Positions 17,952-26,783 of a DNA stretch of 64,000 nucleotides are shown here, piece after piece. The stretch is from Peptoniphilus sp034090345. GTDB taxonomy: Bacteria > Bacillota > Clostridia > Tissierellales > Peptoniphilaceae. Position 1 is the stretch's first letter. Each line of letters starts with the position of its first letter. Below the pieces are notes generated by a model. The model saw only the letters and a list, made by a program, of their open reading frames with translations. It was not told the origin of the DNA and searched no databases. The stretch lies in contig NZ_JAXDSS010000046.1 in the NCBI RefSeq assembly GCF_034090345.1, positions 31,717 to 95,716 on the forward strand, read 5' to 3'. Made by a program: the position numbers and the translations under genes.

Positions 17952-17969
17952 AGGAGCCTTTCGGCTCCT
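17952..17969 (-). terminator. Intrinsic terminator of the 3D-domain gene
   Basis: A 7-bp GC-rich stem AGGAGCC / GGCTCCT with a 4-nt loop, followed on the minus strand by TTTTTATG. It lies just past the stop codon. Confidence 0.9.
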
Positions 17970-17971
17970 GT

Positions 17972-18982
17972 CTAATCTAATACGTAAACTTTTACATTCC
18001 TTCTTCCAAACTTATTTGCTTGAGCATTTGTATTGTAAAATAAATCTATTCTATTTCCTTTAATTGCCCCACCTGTGTCTTCTGCTACAGCATATCCATA
18101 AGTTGGGAATCCATCCATTGACTCTATATATAATTTTGAGCCAAGCGGTATAACTCTTGGATCTACAGCTACTGCTCCAACTCTTGCTCTTGTCCCCATA
18201 GCTGTCTTCGAACCAGCTGTTGGGTCATAAGCTGTTGCTTGCATAACTATGACTTTTTTTACATTTCTTCCTTGTAAAGAAGAGGATTGCTCTTCTTTAG
18301 GTTTATCTTTAGTACCTTTTTCAACAATGGTATTTACAGGTTCTTGAGATACAACAGAATTTATTACATCTATTGAAACCATTTGACCATTTACAAAAGT
18401 ATGTTGTACTGTGTCTGTTTTCTTACCAACTATACCTTGTTGGATAACTTTTTCTTCACCTTTAAACATTTCAGGATTTTCTCTTACTTCTGTTTCAAAA
18501 GGTATATCTGTTTGCACATCAAAAGCTTCTCTGTTGACTCTCTCTATAACTATTAGAGTGTCCGGTTTAACAGGTGTATTCATAGCCGGTGTAACAACGT
18601 CATCTTCATCTACGTTTACCTTTAAATTCTTAAGTATTTCTCCGACATTGTCTCCTATGGCCTTTACTGATTTTACTTCTGCTCCATCTTGAAGCTTATA
18701 GTTCTTTGGTGCCTTTATTATTATGTCCATATCATCAACAAGCTTTGTATCTAAACTTGGTTCAACGACTTCTTTGTCTTTTAATTCTATTCCTTCATTT
18801 TCTAAAAAGCTTCCTACTGTCGATGTATATGTCACTACTTTGCTTTCTTTTCCATCTATAATAAGACTTACTTCCTTGCTCATTATAGTGTTAAAACCTA
18901 ATGTGAATGTCGAAGAAAGAATAATTGCTCCCATCGCAAAAGTTAGTGCTTTCTTCTTCCACTCTCCATGATTTAAACTCAT
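17972..18982 (-). CDS. YabE-like secreted G5/3D-domain cell-wall protein
   Basis: Protein of 336 residues. An N-terminal membrane anchor or signal (about 11-30) precedes two DUF348 repeats (35-90 and 95-150). A G5-like region (155-210) has IPFETEVRE and VIQQGIVGKK, and a C-terminal 3D domain (about 250-336) has MQATAYDP, GAVAVDPRVIPLGSKLYIE and AEDTGGAIKGNRIDLF with its conserved aspartates. This is the architecture of Bacillus YabE and related autolysin-like factors, which act on peptidoglycan at the cell surface. GTAGGAGGAG precedes the ATG. Confidence 0.9.
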   Translation of the reverse strand: MSLNHGEWKKKALTFAMGAIILSSTFTLGFNTIMSKEVSLIIDGKESKVVTYTSTVGSFLENEGIELKDKEVVEPSLDTKLVDDMDIIIKAPKNYKLQDGAEVKSVKAIGDNVGEILKNLKVNVDEDDVVTPAMNTPVKPDTLIVIERVNREAFDVQTDIPFETEVRENPEMFKGEEKVIQQGIVGKKTDTVQHTFVNGQMVSIDVINSVVSQEPVNTIVEKGTKDKPKEEQSSSLQGRNVKKVIVMQATAYDPTAGSKTAMGTRARVGAVAVDPRVIPLGSKLYIESMDGFPTYGYAVAEDTGGAIKGNRIDLFYNTNAQANKFGRRNVKVYVLD

Positions 18983-19225
18983 AACTCCTCCTACTCTAAA
19001 ACGGTTACTGATTTGTAAATTTTGTAATCGTTTTGTAACTACTTTCTGACTTTGTTAGTATATAGGAGTTTTATAAATTTGTCAATAATTTGTAACCTTT
19101 TAAAATTTTTTGAATATCTGTCCCACAAATTTATTTTAATTTTCAAGTTTTCCGGTATTATTTGTGACTATTTCCCAAAAAGTTTAATAATTATTCTTGC
19201 AAATTGGTTTAAAGTTACTTTTATT

Positions 19226-19846
19226 TCACATTGTTTTTTGTTTTAACATTTGTATAAATGTGTAGGTAAGTTTAGCTGTGAATCCCCAAATTATTTTGTC
19301 CTTATATCTATAAAAATAAATTTTGTCAGTTCCTCTTTTAAATTTATAATTCTTTCCATTTGGAATTAAGTCATAAGGAAAGTCTTCTGAACTCTTAACT
19401 TTTAAATCGACTTCATATATATTGGGTTCATTTTCTAAAAAATAAGTGAGAGGAACGCAAAATATTGAATCAACTTCATCTCTACTTGGATGTATCTTAC
19501 TCGCATCTAAATTCAATTTTCCAATTGTAGAATAAATTATTGCGTGATACGGATTGACTAAATAGTCTCCTTCTGATATCACTTCAACCCTATCTTTTGT
19601 GATACACAATTCTTCAGAGGTCTCTCTTACTGCCGCTTCAGCCGGATTTTCCCCGCTTTCTATCTTTCCGCCCGGAAAACTTATCTCACCGGGCTGATTT
19701 CTCAGCTCTTTACTTCTAACCTCATATAATAAATGTATTTCATTTCCAACTTCTATTAGTGGAATTAATACACTATAGCTATTTTCCACTTCTATGGGTT
19801 TTGGCTCATAGTCTTTAAATATTTCTGAAATCTCTTCTAACTTCAT
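19226..19846 (-). CDS. NUDIX hydrolase, CoA pyrophosphatase-like
   Basis: Protein of 206 residues. The NUDIX box reads GGKIESGENPAEAAVRETSE followed by EL, preceded by QPGEISFP, the UPF0035-type signature seen in CoA pyrophosphatases (NudL). Such enzymes split CoA or its derivatives into phosphopantetheine and 3',5'-ADP. The start overlaps the patatin gene stop by four bases, so it is the last gene of the rnhA-comEB-mscL-patatin-nudix operon. Confidence 0.88.
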   Translation of the reverse strand: MKLEEISEIFKDYEPKPIEVENSYSVLIPLIEVGNEIHLLYEVRSKELRNQPGEISFPGGKIESGENPAEAAVRETSEELCITKDRVEVISEGDYLVNPYHAIIYSTIGKLNLDASKIHPSRDEVDSIFCVPLTYFLENEPNIYEVDLKVKSSEDFPYDLIPNGKNYKFKRGTDKIYFYRYKDKIIWGFTAKLTYTFIQMLKQKTM

Positions 19847-20964
19847 CTTAACACCTTATTCATTAAAATCTTGATGTTGAATACACTCAATAACTCTTCA
19901 GGTAATTTTTCAAAATCTCCTCTTGCTTTTAAAATAGTACCTAGCTGTTCTATATCATATATCTTTAAGTAATCTATGTTGTGCTTATTGGCAAAGTATT
20001 CAAACAATCCGGTCAAAACTTCAGAATATTTATAGTTACTTTCAAGTTTCAAACTTACAGCTATAGATGGTATGAATTCTTCATAGAATTTTCTATACTC
20101 TGACTCAAATTGAAGATTTGAATACTCCTTTACCTTTTCAAAATATAGTTCTCTTAAAAGCTTGTCAGCTTCAACTTCATCAAATGGTTTCACATAGTAT
20201 TTCTTGCCCAAAAATCCCTTGAACTTCTTATATGTATCAAAATACCCTATCCTTATAAGTTCCTCTGATTTATTTGGGTTGAAGTCCATAGTTTCAACAT
20301 ATTTTTCGCTCGGTGCAATTACTATGGCATCGCTTGGTATTATCATATTTCTAAAATCATTTGGATTTGCTCTTATAATAACCGGTCGCATTCCCAATCG
20401 TTCAACCATATTATATGGAATTTGATTTGCAAAACCCCCGTCTAGATATGACTTCCCATTTATCAATTCTCTTTTAAAAATCGGTAAGTAACAAGAGGCT
20501 ATTATATAATCTCTAAGTTGTCCTTTCGGAATATCTTCAACAAACTTTTCTTCAACAACTCTATCTGTCAAATTTATAGTTACAAGGCCAAATTTCATTT
20601 TTGAATTTCTTACTTTATCTTCATCTATGTATTGATAAACAAAATTTCTAAGTGGTTCAATTGAAATTCTCTTGCTATTTAAGTTGTCAATTAACTTTTT
20701 AAGATTGTGAAACATATTGTTTGTTTGCTTTTCCGAAACTATCTGAGCAACTTCTTTGCTATCATAATAATCTGAAAGTCCCGTATTCCTCCAAGCTTCC
20801 ATAGCCACATTAGCTTCTCCCATAGCTATCATAGCTCCATTTATTGCTCCAATTGAAGTCCCAACTACCGCATCAAACTTATATCCAAGTTCCTTTAACG
20901 CAAAATAGGAACCTATTTGATAGGCTCCTTTTGCTCCTCCACCTTCTAAAACTAATCCAAGCAT
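19843..20964 (-). CDS. Patatin-like phospholipase
   Basis: Protein of 373 residues. The patatin domain carries the oxyanion-hole motif GGGAKG (8-13), nucleophile S37 in GTSIG and D175 in DGG, forming a complete Ser-Asp dyad. The C-terminal third (about 250-373) is helical and of unknown role. It is probably a cytosolic or membrane-associated lipid acyl hydrolase of RssA/YchK type. It is 20 nt from mscL and overlaps the NUDIX gene. Confidence 0.9.
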   Translation of the reverse strand: MLGLVLEGGGAKGAYQIGSYFALKELGYKFDAVVGTSIGAINGAMIAMGEANVAMEAWRNTGLSDYYDSKEVAQIVSEKQTNNMFHNLKKLIDNLNSKRISIEPLRNFVYQYIDEDKVRNSKMKFGLVTINLTDRVVEEKFVEDIPKGQLRDYIIASCYLPIFKRELINGKSYLDGGFANQIPYNMVERLGMRPVIIRANPNDFRNMIIPSDAIVIAPSEKYVETMDFNPNKSEELIRIGYFDTYKKFKGFLGKKYYVKPFDEVEADKLLRELYFEKVKEYSNLQFESEYRKFYEEFIPSIAVSLKLESNYKYSEVLTGLFEYFANKHNIDYLKIYDIEQLGTILKARGDFEKLPEELLSVFNIKILMNKVLR

Positions 20965-20983
20965 AATTCTTCGTTCCCCTCAA

Positions 20984-21433
20984 TTAGTTAAGCTCACTTG
21001 TACAATGAGGACATCTTGTAGCATCAATAGCAACTTCACTCTTGCAATAAGGGCAAGTTTTTGTTGTTTGTGCAGCTTCTTCCTCTTCTTTTTCAAATCT
21101 CTTTTTAACTCTATTAATTTGTCTAATCATAATAAAAATTACAAGTGCAATTATTAAAAAGTTTAAAACATTGCCAATAAACGCTCCTAGTCCCATAACC
21201 GGAGCTCCTGCTTCTTTAGCTGCGGCAAGAGTAGCATGCTTTGAACCGTCAAGAGTTATAAACATATCGTCAAAATTAATACCACCTGTTATATATGCGA
21301 TTACAGGCATTATTACATCATCTACTAATGAAGTTACAATTTTACCAAATGCTCCACCTATTATAACTGCAACAGCAAGGTCCATTACGTTTCCTCTGGC
21401 AATAAATTCCTTAAATTCCTTTATAAAACTCAT
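20984..21433 (-). CDS. mscL: Large-conductance mechanosensitive channel MscL with C-terminal zinc ribbon
   Basis: Protein of 149 residues. The first membrane helix and its flanks read FIARGNVMDLAVAVIIGGAF, and TM2 lies at about 84-104 (GAFIGNVLNFLIIALVIF). The usual charged C-terminal helix (EKEEEEA) is followed by a compact zinc ribbon with C127-x2-C130 and C141-x2-C144. The channel opens under membrane tension and prevents lysis during osmotic downshock. The zinc ribbon is an added domain compared with E. coli MscL. Four-base overlap with comEB. Confidence 0.95.
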   Translation of the reverse strand: MSFIKEFKEFIARGNVMDLAVAVIIGGAFGKIVTSLVDDVIMPVIAYITGGINFDDMFITLDGSKHATLAAAKEAGAPVMGLGAFIGNVLNFLIIALVIFIMIRQINRVKKRFEKEEEEAAQTTKTCPYCKSEVAIDATRCPHCTSELN

Positions 21434-21864
21434 TTGTCTCTCCTCTCTAACTTCTTCAACTCTACATTGTTATCCTTTATAAGTTTTAGAGCATAGTCAT
21501 CCACTCTATATGCATCCCTATAGTATATGGCAGTTATGCCGGCTTGGATTAGAGCTTTTGTACAGTTTAAGCAAGGAAAGTGAGTGACGTATGCAGTACA
21601 ACCTTTTACACTTATACCCTCTTTTGCACAATATAAAAGAGCATTCATCTCAGCATGTATTGTTGCAATACAATGTCCGTCTCTCATAGTATGTCCTATC
21701 TCATCACATTGTGGATTCCCAGCCAACGAACCATTATATCCCGTAGAAACAATTCTGTGTTCGTTATTTACTATTACACATCCCACAAATGCTCTGTCAC
21801 AAGTTGACCTTGTGGCTACCATCTCTGTTATTTCTAAAAAATATTCATCCCAACTTTTTCTCAT
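21430..21864 (-). CDS. dCMP deaminase (ComEB family)
   Basis: Protein of 144 residues. The zinc site is complete: H70-A-E72 in TIHAEMNALLYCA and C98-x2-C101 in PCLNCTKA. The upstream TRSTCDRAFVGCVIV and GYNGSLAGNPQCDE segments are typical of dCMP deaminases. It makes dUMP for thymidylate synthesis. It overlaps its neighbours by four bases at both ends. Confidence 0.93.
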   Translation of the reverse strand: MRKSWDEYFLEITEMVATRSTCDRAFVGCVIVNNEHRIVSTGYNGSLAGNPQCDEIGHTMRDGHCIATIHAEMNALLYCAKEGISVKGCTAYVTHFPCLNCTKALIQAGITAIYYRDAYRVDDYALKLIKDNNVELKKLERRDK

Positions 21865-22475
21865 TTTGCACCTTTTGCAAGCTTATCTGCAAGTTCGTTA
21901 AACTCAACTCCAGTATGTGCTTGCACCTTTATAAATTCAACTGTTATCTTGTCCTTTACACTAGAATAAAAATCTCTGTACTCCTGAGTTGATTTCTTGT
22001 TCGCTTTCCAACTTCCAAGAGCCCAACACTCTATGCCCATGTAATCGTAGTGAAGATATATTTTTTTATATCCAAGCTCTAAAGCTCGTTCAATTGCAAC
22101 TTTAGAACCCATTATCTCTCCTGCAACATTTCTCATTGAAGCATCTTCTGCTTCGAAAAATCTCTTGCTGTCAGTTTCTATTACATTCACTCCGTCAGTC
22201 AGTACCATTCCATAAGAGTAGCTTTTTTCATTCTTGTCATAAGAACCGTCAACATAAGCTATTATCTCTCCATCAGATATAGAACTCACTATCTCTGATT
22301 TATTATCTATCTTTTTTTCTAAATGAGTTTCTCCACCTATAAAGGCCTCCGCTTCAGAAAGTGTTGGAAATTTTTTGTATACTGCTCCGCCGAACCCAAG
22401 CACTTGTCTTTTGCACTCATTCCAAGTGGTGAATACTCCTGTCTGTCTTCCTTTTTTTACTGCGTAATAATTCAT
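21861..22475 (-). CDS. rnhA: Ribonuclease H with N-terminal RNA:DNA hybrid-binding (viroplasmin-like) domain
   Basis: Protein of 204 residues. Residues 1-48 form the hybrid-binding domain (YYAVKKGRQTGVFTTW, KKFPTLSEAEAFI). The RNase H fold follows with active-site acids D76, E120, D144 and D197. It degrades RNA in RNA:DNA hybrids. It is the first gene of the five-gene operon and diverges from the aldolase gene. Confidence 0.93.
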   Translation of the reverse strand: MNYYAVKKGRQTGVFTTWNECKRQVLGFGGAVYKKFPTLSEAEAFIGGETHLEKKIDNKSEIVSSISDGEIIAYVDGSYDKNEKSYSYGMVLTDGVNVIETDSKRFFEAEDASMRNVAGEIMGSKVAIERALELGYKKIYLHYDYMGIECWALGSWKANKKSTQEYRDFYSSVKDKITVEFIKVQAHTGVEFNELADKLAKGAK

Positions 22476-22575
22476 AATACTCCTAAATTTTATTTGTCTT
22501 ATTGTATTATATTAACCTTTATTATACAACACTTAAGGTTTATGATATACTTAAAATAAATAAAAGGGGGATAAA

Positions 22576-23469
22576 ATGAATCAAAATCAACTCGAACAAA
22601 TGAAATCTAAAGACGGATTTATCGCCGCTCTTGACCAAAGTGGTGGATCTACTCCAAAAGCACTTAGACTATACGGAATTGAAGAAAGTAGCTACAATAG
22701 CGAAGAAGAAATGTTTGAACTTGTTCATGAAATGAGAACAAGGATTATAAAAAGTCCTGCTTTTAACGGCGAAAAAATCCTTGCTACAATACTTTTCAAG
22801 AGAACAATGAATTCTAAAATTGATGGCGTTTACACTGCAGACTACCTATGGAATGAACTTGGAATAGTTCCTATTTTAAAAATTGATGAAGGTCTTGATG
22901 AAGAAAAAGATGGCGTTCAACTTATGAAAGAAATGAAGGGTCTTGATGAACTTCTTGAAAATGCAAAAGAACGTGCTATATTCGGAACTAAGATGAGATC
23001 AGTTATAAAAGAACTTAATGTTGAAGGAATCAAGGCTGTAGTTGCTCAACAATTTGAATATGCTAAAAAAATTATGGCAGCCGGATTCGTTCCTATCATC
23101 GAACCGGAAGTAGATATTCACTCTGAAAAGAAAGCAGAAATAGAACAAGTTCTTCATGATGAACTAAAAGCTCAACTTGAAGTTTTAGATTCTGATTCAA
23201 GACTTATGTTCAAACTTACTCTTCCTGAAAAGAATGACCTTTATGAAGACCTGTACGACTTCGAACAAGTTGTTAGAATAGTAGTACTTTCAGGCGGCTA
23301 TTCAAGAGAAGAATCTAATGCGAGATTAAAGGCTAATCACAGATTGATAGCTTCTTTTTCAAGAGCACTTTCTGAAGGATTAAGAGCTGACCAAACTGAT
23401 GAAGAATTCGACAATATGCTTCAAGCATCAATCGATTCAATCTTCGATGCATCTGTAAATAAAAACTAG
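22576..23469 (+). CDS. fda: Fructose-bisphosphate aldolase class I
   Basis: Protein of 297 residues, nearly the size of staphylococcal class I aldolase. It opens with GFIAALDQSGGSTPKAL, has ILATILFKRTM and PIIEPEVDI, and its likely Schiff-base lysine is K213 in FKLTLPEKN. It cleaves fructose-1,6-bisphosphate in glycolysis or works in reverse. AAGGGGG precedes the ATG; TATACT at 22546-22551 is a plausible -10. Monocistronic with a strong terminator. Confidence 0.93.
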   Translation: MNQNQLEQMKSKDGFIAALDQSGGSTPKALRLYGIEESSYNSEEEMFELVHEMRTRIIKSPAFNGEKILATILFKRTMNSKIDGVYTADYLWNELGIVPILKIDEGLDEEKDGVQLMKEMKGLDELLENAKERAIFGTKMRSVIKELNVEGIKAVVAQQFEYAKKIMAAGFVPIIEPEVDIHSEKKAEIEQVLHDELKAQLEVLDSDSRLMFKLTLPEKNDLYEDLYDFEQVVRIVVLSGGYSREESNARLKANHRLIASFSRALSEGLRADQTDEEFDNMLQASIDSIFDASVNKN

Positions 23470-23473
23470 CTAA

Positions 23474-23497
23474 AAAAGAGAGGGTGCCCTCTCTTTT
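23474..23497. terminator. Bidirectional intrinsic terminator
   Basis: An 11-bp perfect stem (AAAAGAGAGGG / CCCTCTCTTTT) with a 2-base loop between the convergent aldolase and exporter genes; it overlaps the exporter stop codon. Confidence 0.88.
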
Positions 23498-24473
23498 AAT
23501 TTATTGTGGATTTTTTAGCTTCTATCACATCATCATAAGCATTTCTAACATCTACAAACTCTTTAAACTCTAAGTAAGCCCTAAATAATGTAGACCTTTT
23601 TTCAAACTCATCTCTCGATTCAGGTAATGGTAAATTTCTATATCTGTTGTAGAGCTCTTTTAATCTATTAATTATAGTGTCTGTTAATTCAGCCTCACTA
23701 TTCTTTTCATTTTGTAAAATCATCAATTCTGCAAGGCCTGTTCCCTGTGTAAACTCTTGAGGCATATACTTTAAGTTTTCAAACATGCGTCTTAAAATTC
23801 TAACTTGCTCAACACGCATAGTCCAATAACTCATTAAATCGGCACTTTCTTCATAAAACATATTTTCTCGCTCATTCCTCAGCAATGTCTCTGCCAATTT
23901 GAGGTCATTGTCTAAAATATTAAACACAACTTCACCTTTCATCAAAGGCATATCTTGTGTAATATAATTTGCATAGTGAACTAAAATAGACCTTATTTTT
24001 CCATCTATCTTATTCAAAACTTCTTGTAGTTCTTTTGAAACAGATGGGAAATATAAGTTGGCTACAATTGCAAATCCTGAACCAATAACCATGAGCGCAA
24101 TCTCATTTAATATCAAACCTAAATCAACTCCATTTGATAACAATAAATGAGTTACAAGCACACTTGACGGTCCAAGTCCTATATCAATTTTTAATGACAA
24201 AGAAATTGGCACAAATAACATTAAATACAATACATATGCCCAAAGATTATACCCCAAGATCATAAAACACATAGTTCCTATTCCCAATGCCAGTATTGCC
24301 GATGCTATTCTATTTATAGCACCTTTGTAAGTTGCCTCTCTAGTGTCCATCACACTTAGTATTGCTATTATTGCTGCAGCTGAAGAAGACTTAAGCCCCA
24401 ATAATTCTGCTATGAACAAAGATATTCCCGCCGCCAAAGCTATCTTTATAGTTTTTAATCCTATTATATTCAT
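23496..24473 (-). CDS. Aromatic acid exporter family (ArAE_1/FUSC-like) membrane protein
   Basis: Protein of 325 residues. The N-terminal half (about 1-145) has the paired-helix pattern of ArAE_1 proteins (IGLKTIKIALAAGISLFIAE, then AAIIAILSVMDTREATYKGA). The C-terminal half is a cytosolic coiled region (150-320). It is probably an inner-membrane efflux or regulatory protein of unknown substrate. I chose the ATG at 24473, which has GGGTGA upstream, over a TTG four codons earlier. The downstream neighbour, MerR, is separate. Confidence 0.8.
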   Translation of the reverse strand: MNIIGLKTIKIALAAGISLFIAELLGLKSSSAAAIIAILSVMDTREATYKGAINRIASAILALGIGTMCFMILGYNLWAYVLYLMLFVPISLSLKIDIGLGPSSVLVTHLLLSNGVDLGLILNEIALMVIGSGFAIVANLYFPSVSKELQEVLNKIDGKIRSILVHYANYITQDMPLMKGEVVFNILDNDLKLAETLLRNERENMFYEESADLMSYWTMRVEQVRILRRMFENLKYMPQEFTQGTGLAELMILQNEKNSEAELTDTIINRLKELYNRYRNLPLPESRDEFEKRSTLFRAYLEFKEFVDVRNAYDDVIEAKKSTIN

Positions 24474-24522
24474 AAATTCACCCAAACTCTATTTACCCTT
24501 TGAGATTGAGTTTACACAAATT

Positions 24523-25371
24523 TTAATCCAAATTTCCATACTCCTCTATAAAAAGTTCATTTGCAATTTCAAGTTTCTTATAAAATTCATCATATTTTTT
24601 ACTCAAAACTCTCATATTTGGAATAAATACATCATAAAATCCATTTTCCTGATTAAAAGATTTAAAACTTTCCATTAACTCATAGCCAATTGAACTTTTA
24701 TATTCATTAGACTTTCTATATTCTAAATAAGCTTCTATCTGTTCTCTATTTTTCAAGAAGTTCTCAGGATCTTCAATGCTCTTAATAGTTTCACTTTCCG
24801 CTATCTCAAGAATTTCCATATTAGGTGTAGCCTCTAAAAACTTGCTCAGTTTATCAGAAATTGTAAAGTTTGGCATATTATCTAAAAACTCCATGACTTT
24901 TTCATACGCTCTTTTCTGTTCTTCCGTTACAATTTTTATCTCAAGAAACTTTGAAAAATGTAAATATAAATATCTTCCGTAATGCCCCGGAAATTTTTCA
25001 ATCAGCATTTCTGAAATATAACTGTTTTTCTCTAAAATGTTTAATAGTTCTTCAATCTCCTCAAATTTAGACCCATTTGATAGTTTGTGAAGTAGTTCAG
25101 CTCGAATAGATTGACTTTTTAATTCCAAATCCTTTTTTATTGAAATTTCATCTAACTTTTTCTTTCCGTACTTTAAAATCTCTCTTATCTCTTCAACTTG
25201 CAAATTCAATTTTCTGTACACATAGATATCTCTTAAAACTTTTACATCTTCTTGTGAATAATCTCTATATCCGTTTTCTAATATTTTTGGACTCACAAGT
25301 TCTTTCTCTGTATAATACACAATTGCCTTTTTAGTTAGCCCAGTAATTTTTGCAACTTCATTTATTAACAT
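24523..25371 (-). CDS. MerR-family transcriptional regulator
   Basis: Protein of 282 residues. The N-terminal winged helix-turn-helix (1-70) reads LINEVAKITGLTKKAIVYYT with the NGYRDYS wing. A helical effector region of about 200 residues follows with no recognised ligand motif. It diverges from an MFS transporter gene, and its own promoter has the 19-bp spacer typical of MerR-controlled promoters. It probably controls the transporter and itself (inference). Confidence 0.88.
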   Translation of the reverse strand: MLINEVAKITGLTKKAIVYYTEKELVSPKILENGYRDYSQEDVKVLRDIYVYRKLNLQVEEIREILKYGKKKLDEISIKKDLELKSQSIRAELLHKLSNGSKFEEIEELLNILEKNSYISEMLIEKFPGHYGRYLYLHFSKFLEIKIVTEEQKRAYEKVMEFLDNMPNFTISDKLSKFLEATPNMEILEIAESETIKSIEDPENFLKNREQIEAYLEYRKSNEYKSSIGYELMESFKSFNQENGFYDVFIPNMRVLSKKYDEFYKKLEIANELFIEEYGNLD

Positions 25372-25389
25372 ATTATCACCTCTATCTAA

Positions 25390-25420
25390 ATGATAATCTC
25401 ACCTCCAATGTATCAGTCAA
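25390..25420 (-). promoter_or_regulatory. MerR-type promoter with 19-bp spacer
   Basis: On the minus strand TTGACT (25420-25415), then 19 bases, then TATCAT (25395-25390). The overlong spacer is the hallmark of promoters activated by MerR-type DNA distortion. It lies just before the merR-type gene. Confidence 0.6.
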
Positions 25421-25433
25421 CTAAATATTTTCT

Positions 25434-25462
25434 TTGTTATCTTATATATTTTAAATTATAAT
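25434..25462 (+). promoter_or_regulatory. Promoter of the MFS transporter gene
   Basis: TTGTTA (25434-25439), 17-bp spacer, TATAAT (25457-25462), about 15 nt before the ATG. It is a normal sigma-A type promoter facing away from the MerR promoter. Confidence 0.6.
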
Positions 25463-25477
25463 AATCTTGAGGTGTTT

Positions 25478-26641
25478 ATGAAAAATCTTAAATTAAAATA
25501 TATTTTAACTCAATCAATTTTTTGGATGTTGATGGCTTGTCTGACATCATACATCAATGTTATCTTGACCGGTCGTGGAATAAGCGTTTCAAATATCGGA
25601 ATAATAGCAGCCGTCGGTAGTGTAATTGCAGCTTTCTTTGGACCATTTATATCTCAACTATGTGAAAATTCAAAGAGCAAAACCGAACGCGAATACATGC
25701 TGATTGTAATTTTAGTTTCAATCATATCTCTAATACTTTCACTATTGTTTCGCAGTCCAATTATCACAGTGCTCATTTTAATTTTAATTCCCAATGTGTT
25801 AGTTTTATCTCTTCAACCATTACTGAACAGTCTTGGAATGAATTATATGCAACTTGATAAAAATATAGACTTTTCAAAAGCCAGGGGAATAGGAGCTTTT
25901 TCGTATGCAATATGTTCTCTAATACTTGGTAAAATGAGTGTCGGAAACTCTGATATGCCCATAATATTTTCAATCGTACTATTTGCATTGTTGTTCTTCA
26001 TAATGTTATCTCAACCGCACTTAGAAAATATAAACTCCCTACATACTTCAAGCGAAGCAGTCGAATCAGATATTCCATTTTCCAAAAAAGAGGCCACAGC
26101 AGCCATCATAGGGGTTATTCTATTATTTGTATTCTATCAAATAAACCACTCATTTATGCTTCAAATAATGGAAAACTTGGGTGGAGATTCGTCTCACATG
26201 GGACTTGCCTTTTCAATAGCAGCATTTTCTGAAACCGTAGCAATGTTTGCTCTGCCAAAAGTATTGGGAAAATATAATCTGATAAAACTGTTTAAGTTTT
26301 CAGCTGTTATGTTTATAGTAAAGGGGATCTTGACTTATTTTGCCCCAACCGTTGGAATCTTGCTTGCCGTTCAACTTTCTCAAGTAGTGGGATTTGGAAT
26401 TTTCACTCCTGTTTCAGTTTATCTTTTCAGTAGAAAATTTCCACCATCTATGAGAATTAGAGCCCAAGGATATCTCACAAGCTCAATCACGCTAGGTGGC
26501 GTGTTTGGATTGTTAATTGGAGGAATACTAGTTGAAAATTTAGGAATAGCAAATACAATTTTAATTTCCATGCTCTTCGCCTTAACAGGTACAATATCTA
26601 TTTTTACAATCAAAAATATAAATCAAAAAGGTAGTGTGTAA
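25478..26641 (+). CDS. MFS transporter (MFS_1-like)
   Basis: Protein of 387 residues with 12 predicted membrane helices and a central loop at about 182-200. Features include an N-terminal WMLMACLTSYINVILTGRGIS, like the LacY/nucleoside-permease-like subgroup, and the C-terminal RAQGYLTSSITLGGVFGLLI. It is a proton-coupled importer or exporter of unknown substrate. I used the ATG with GAGGTG 4 nt upstream rather than the GTG two codons earlier. It is probably controlled by the divergent MerR protein. Confidence 0.87.
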   Translation: MKNLKLKYILTQSIFWMLMACLTSYINVILTGRGISVSNIGIIAAVGSVIAAFFGPFISQLCENSKSKTEREYMLIVILVSIISLILSLLFRSPIITVLILILIPNVLVLSLQPLLNSLGMNYMQLDKNIDFSKARGIGAFSYAICSLILGKMSVGNSDMPIIFSIVLFALLFFIMLSQPHLENINSLHTSSEAVESDIPFSKKEATAAIIGVILLFVFYQINHSFMLQIMENLGGDSSHMGLAFSIAAFSETVAMFALPKVLGKYNLIKLFKFSAVMFIVKGILTYFAPTVGILLAVQLSQVVGFGIFTPVSVYLFSRKFPPSMRIRAQGYLTSSITLGGVFGLLIGGILVENLGIANTILISMLFALTGTISIFTIKNINQKGSV

Positions 26642-26667
26642 CAATAAAATATTTTTGACACACTACC
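26630..26667 (+). terminator. Intrinsic terminator of the MFS gene
   Basis: GGTAGTGTGT and ACACACTACC form a 10-bp stem that overlaps the stop codon, followed by TTTTTT. A-rich bases on the other side could let it work toward the minus strand too. Confidence 0.85.
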
Positions 26668-26783
26668 TTTTTTAATTTTGATGGTTAATTTATTTGATTA
26701 TATTTCTTTTCTCTCTTATAAACTCATTTCAAGCAATCTTATATAAAAATAATAATGAAAATAAAGCTCCTAAAGGAAGATTT

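Noticed and set aside
18983..19225. A c-di-AMP (ydaO-type) riboswitch before the 3D-domain gene, given gdpP in the window
   Set aside because: No conserved ydaO core or GC-rich stems are visible in this AT-rich leader.
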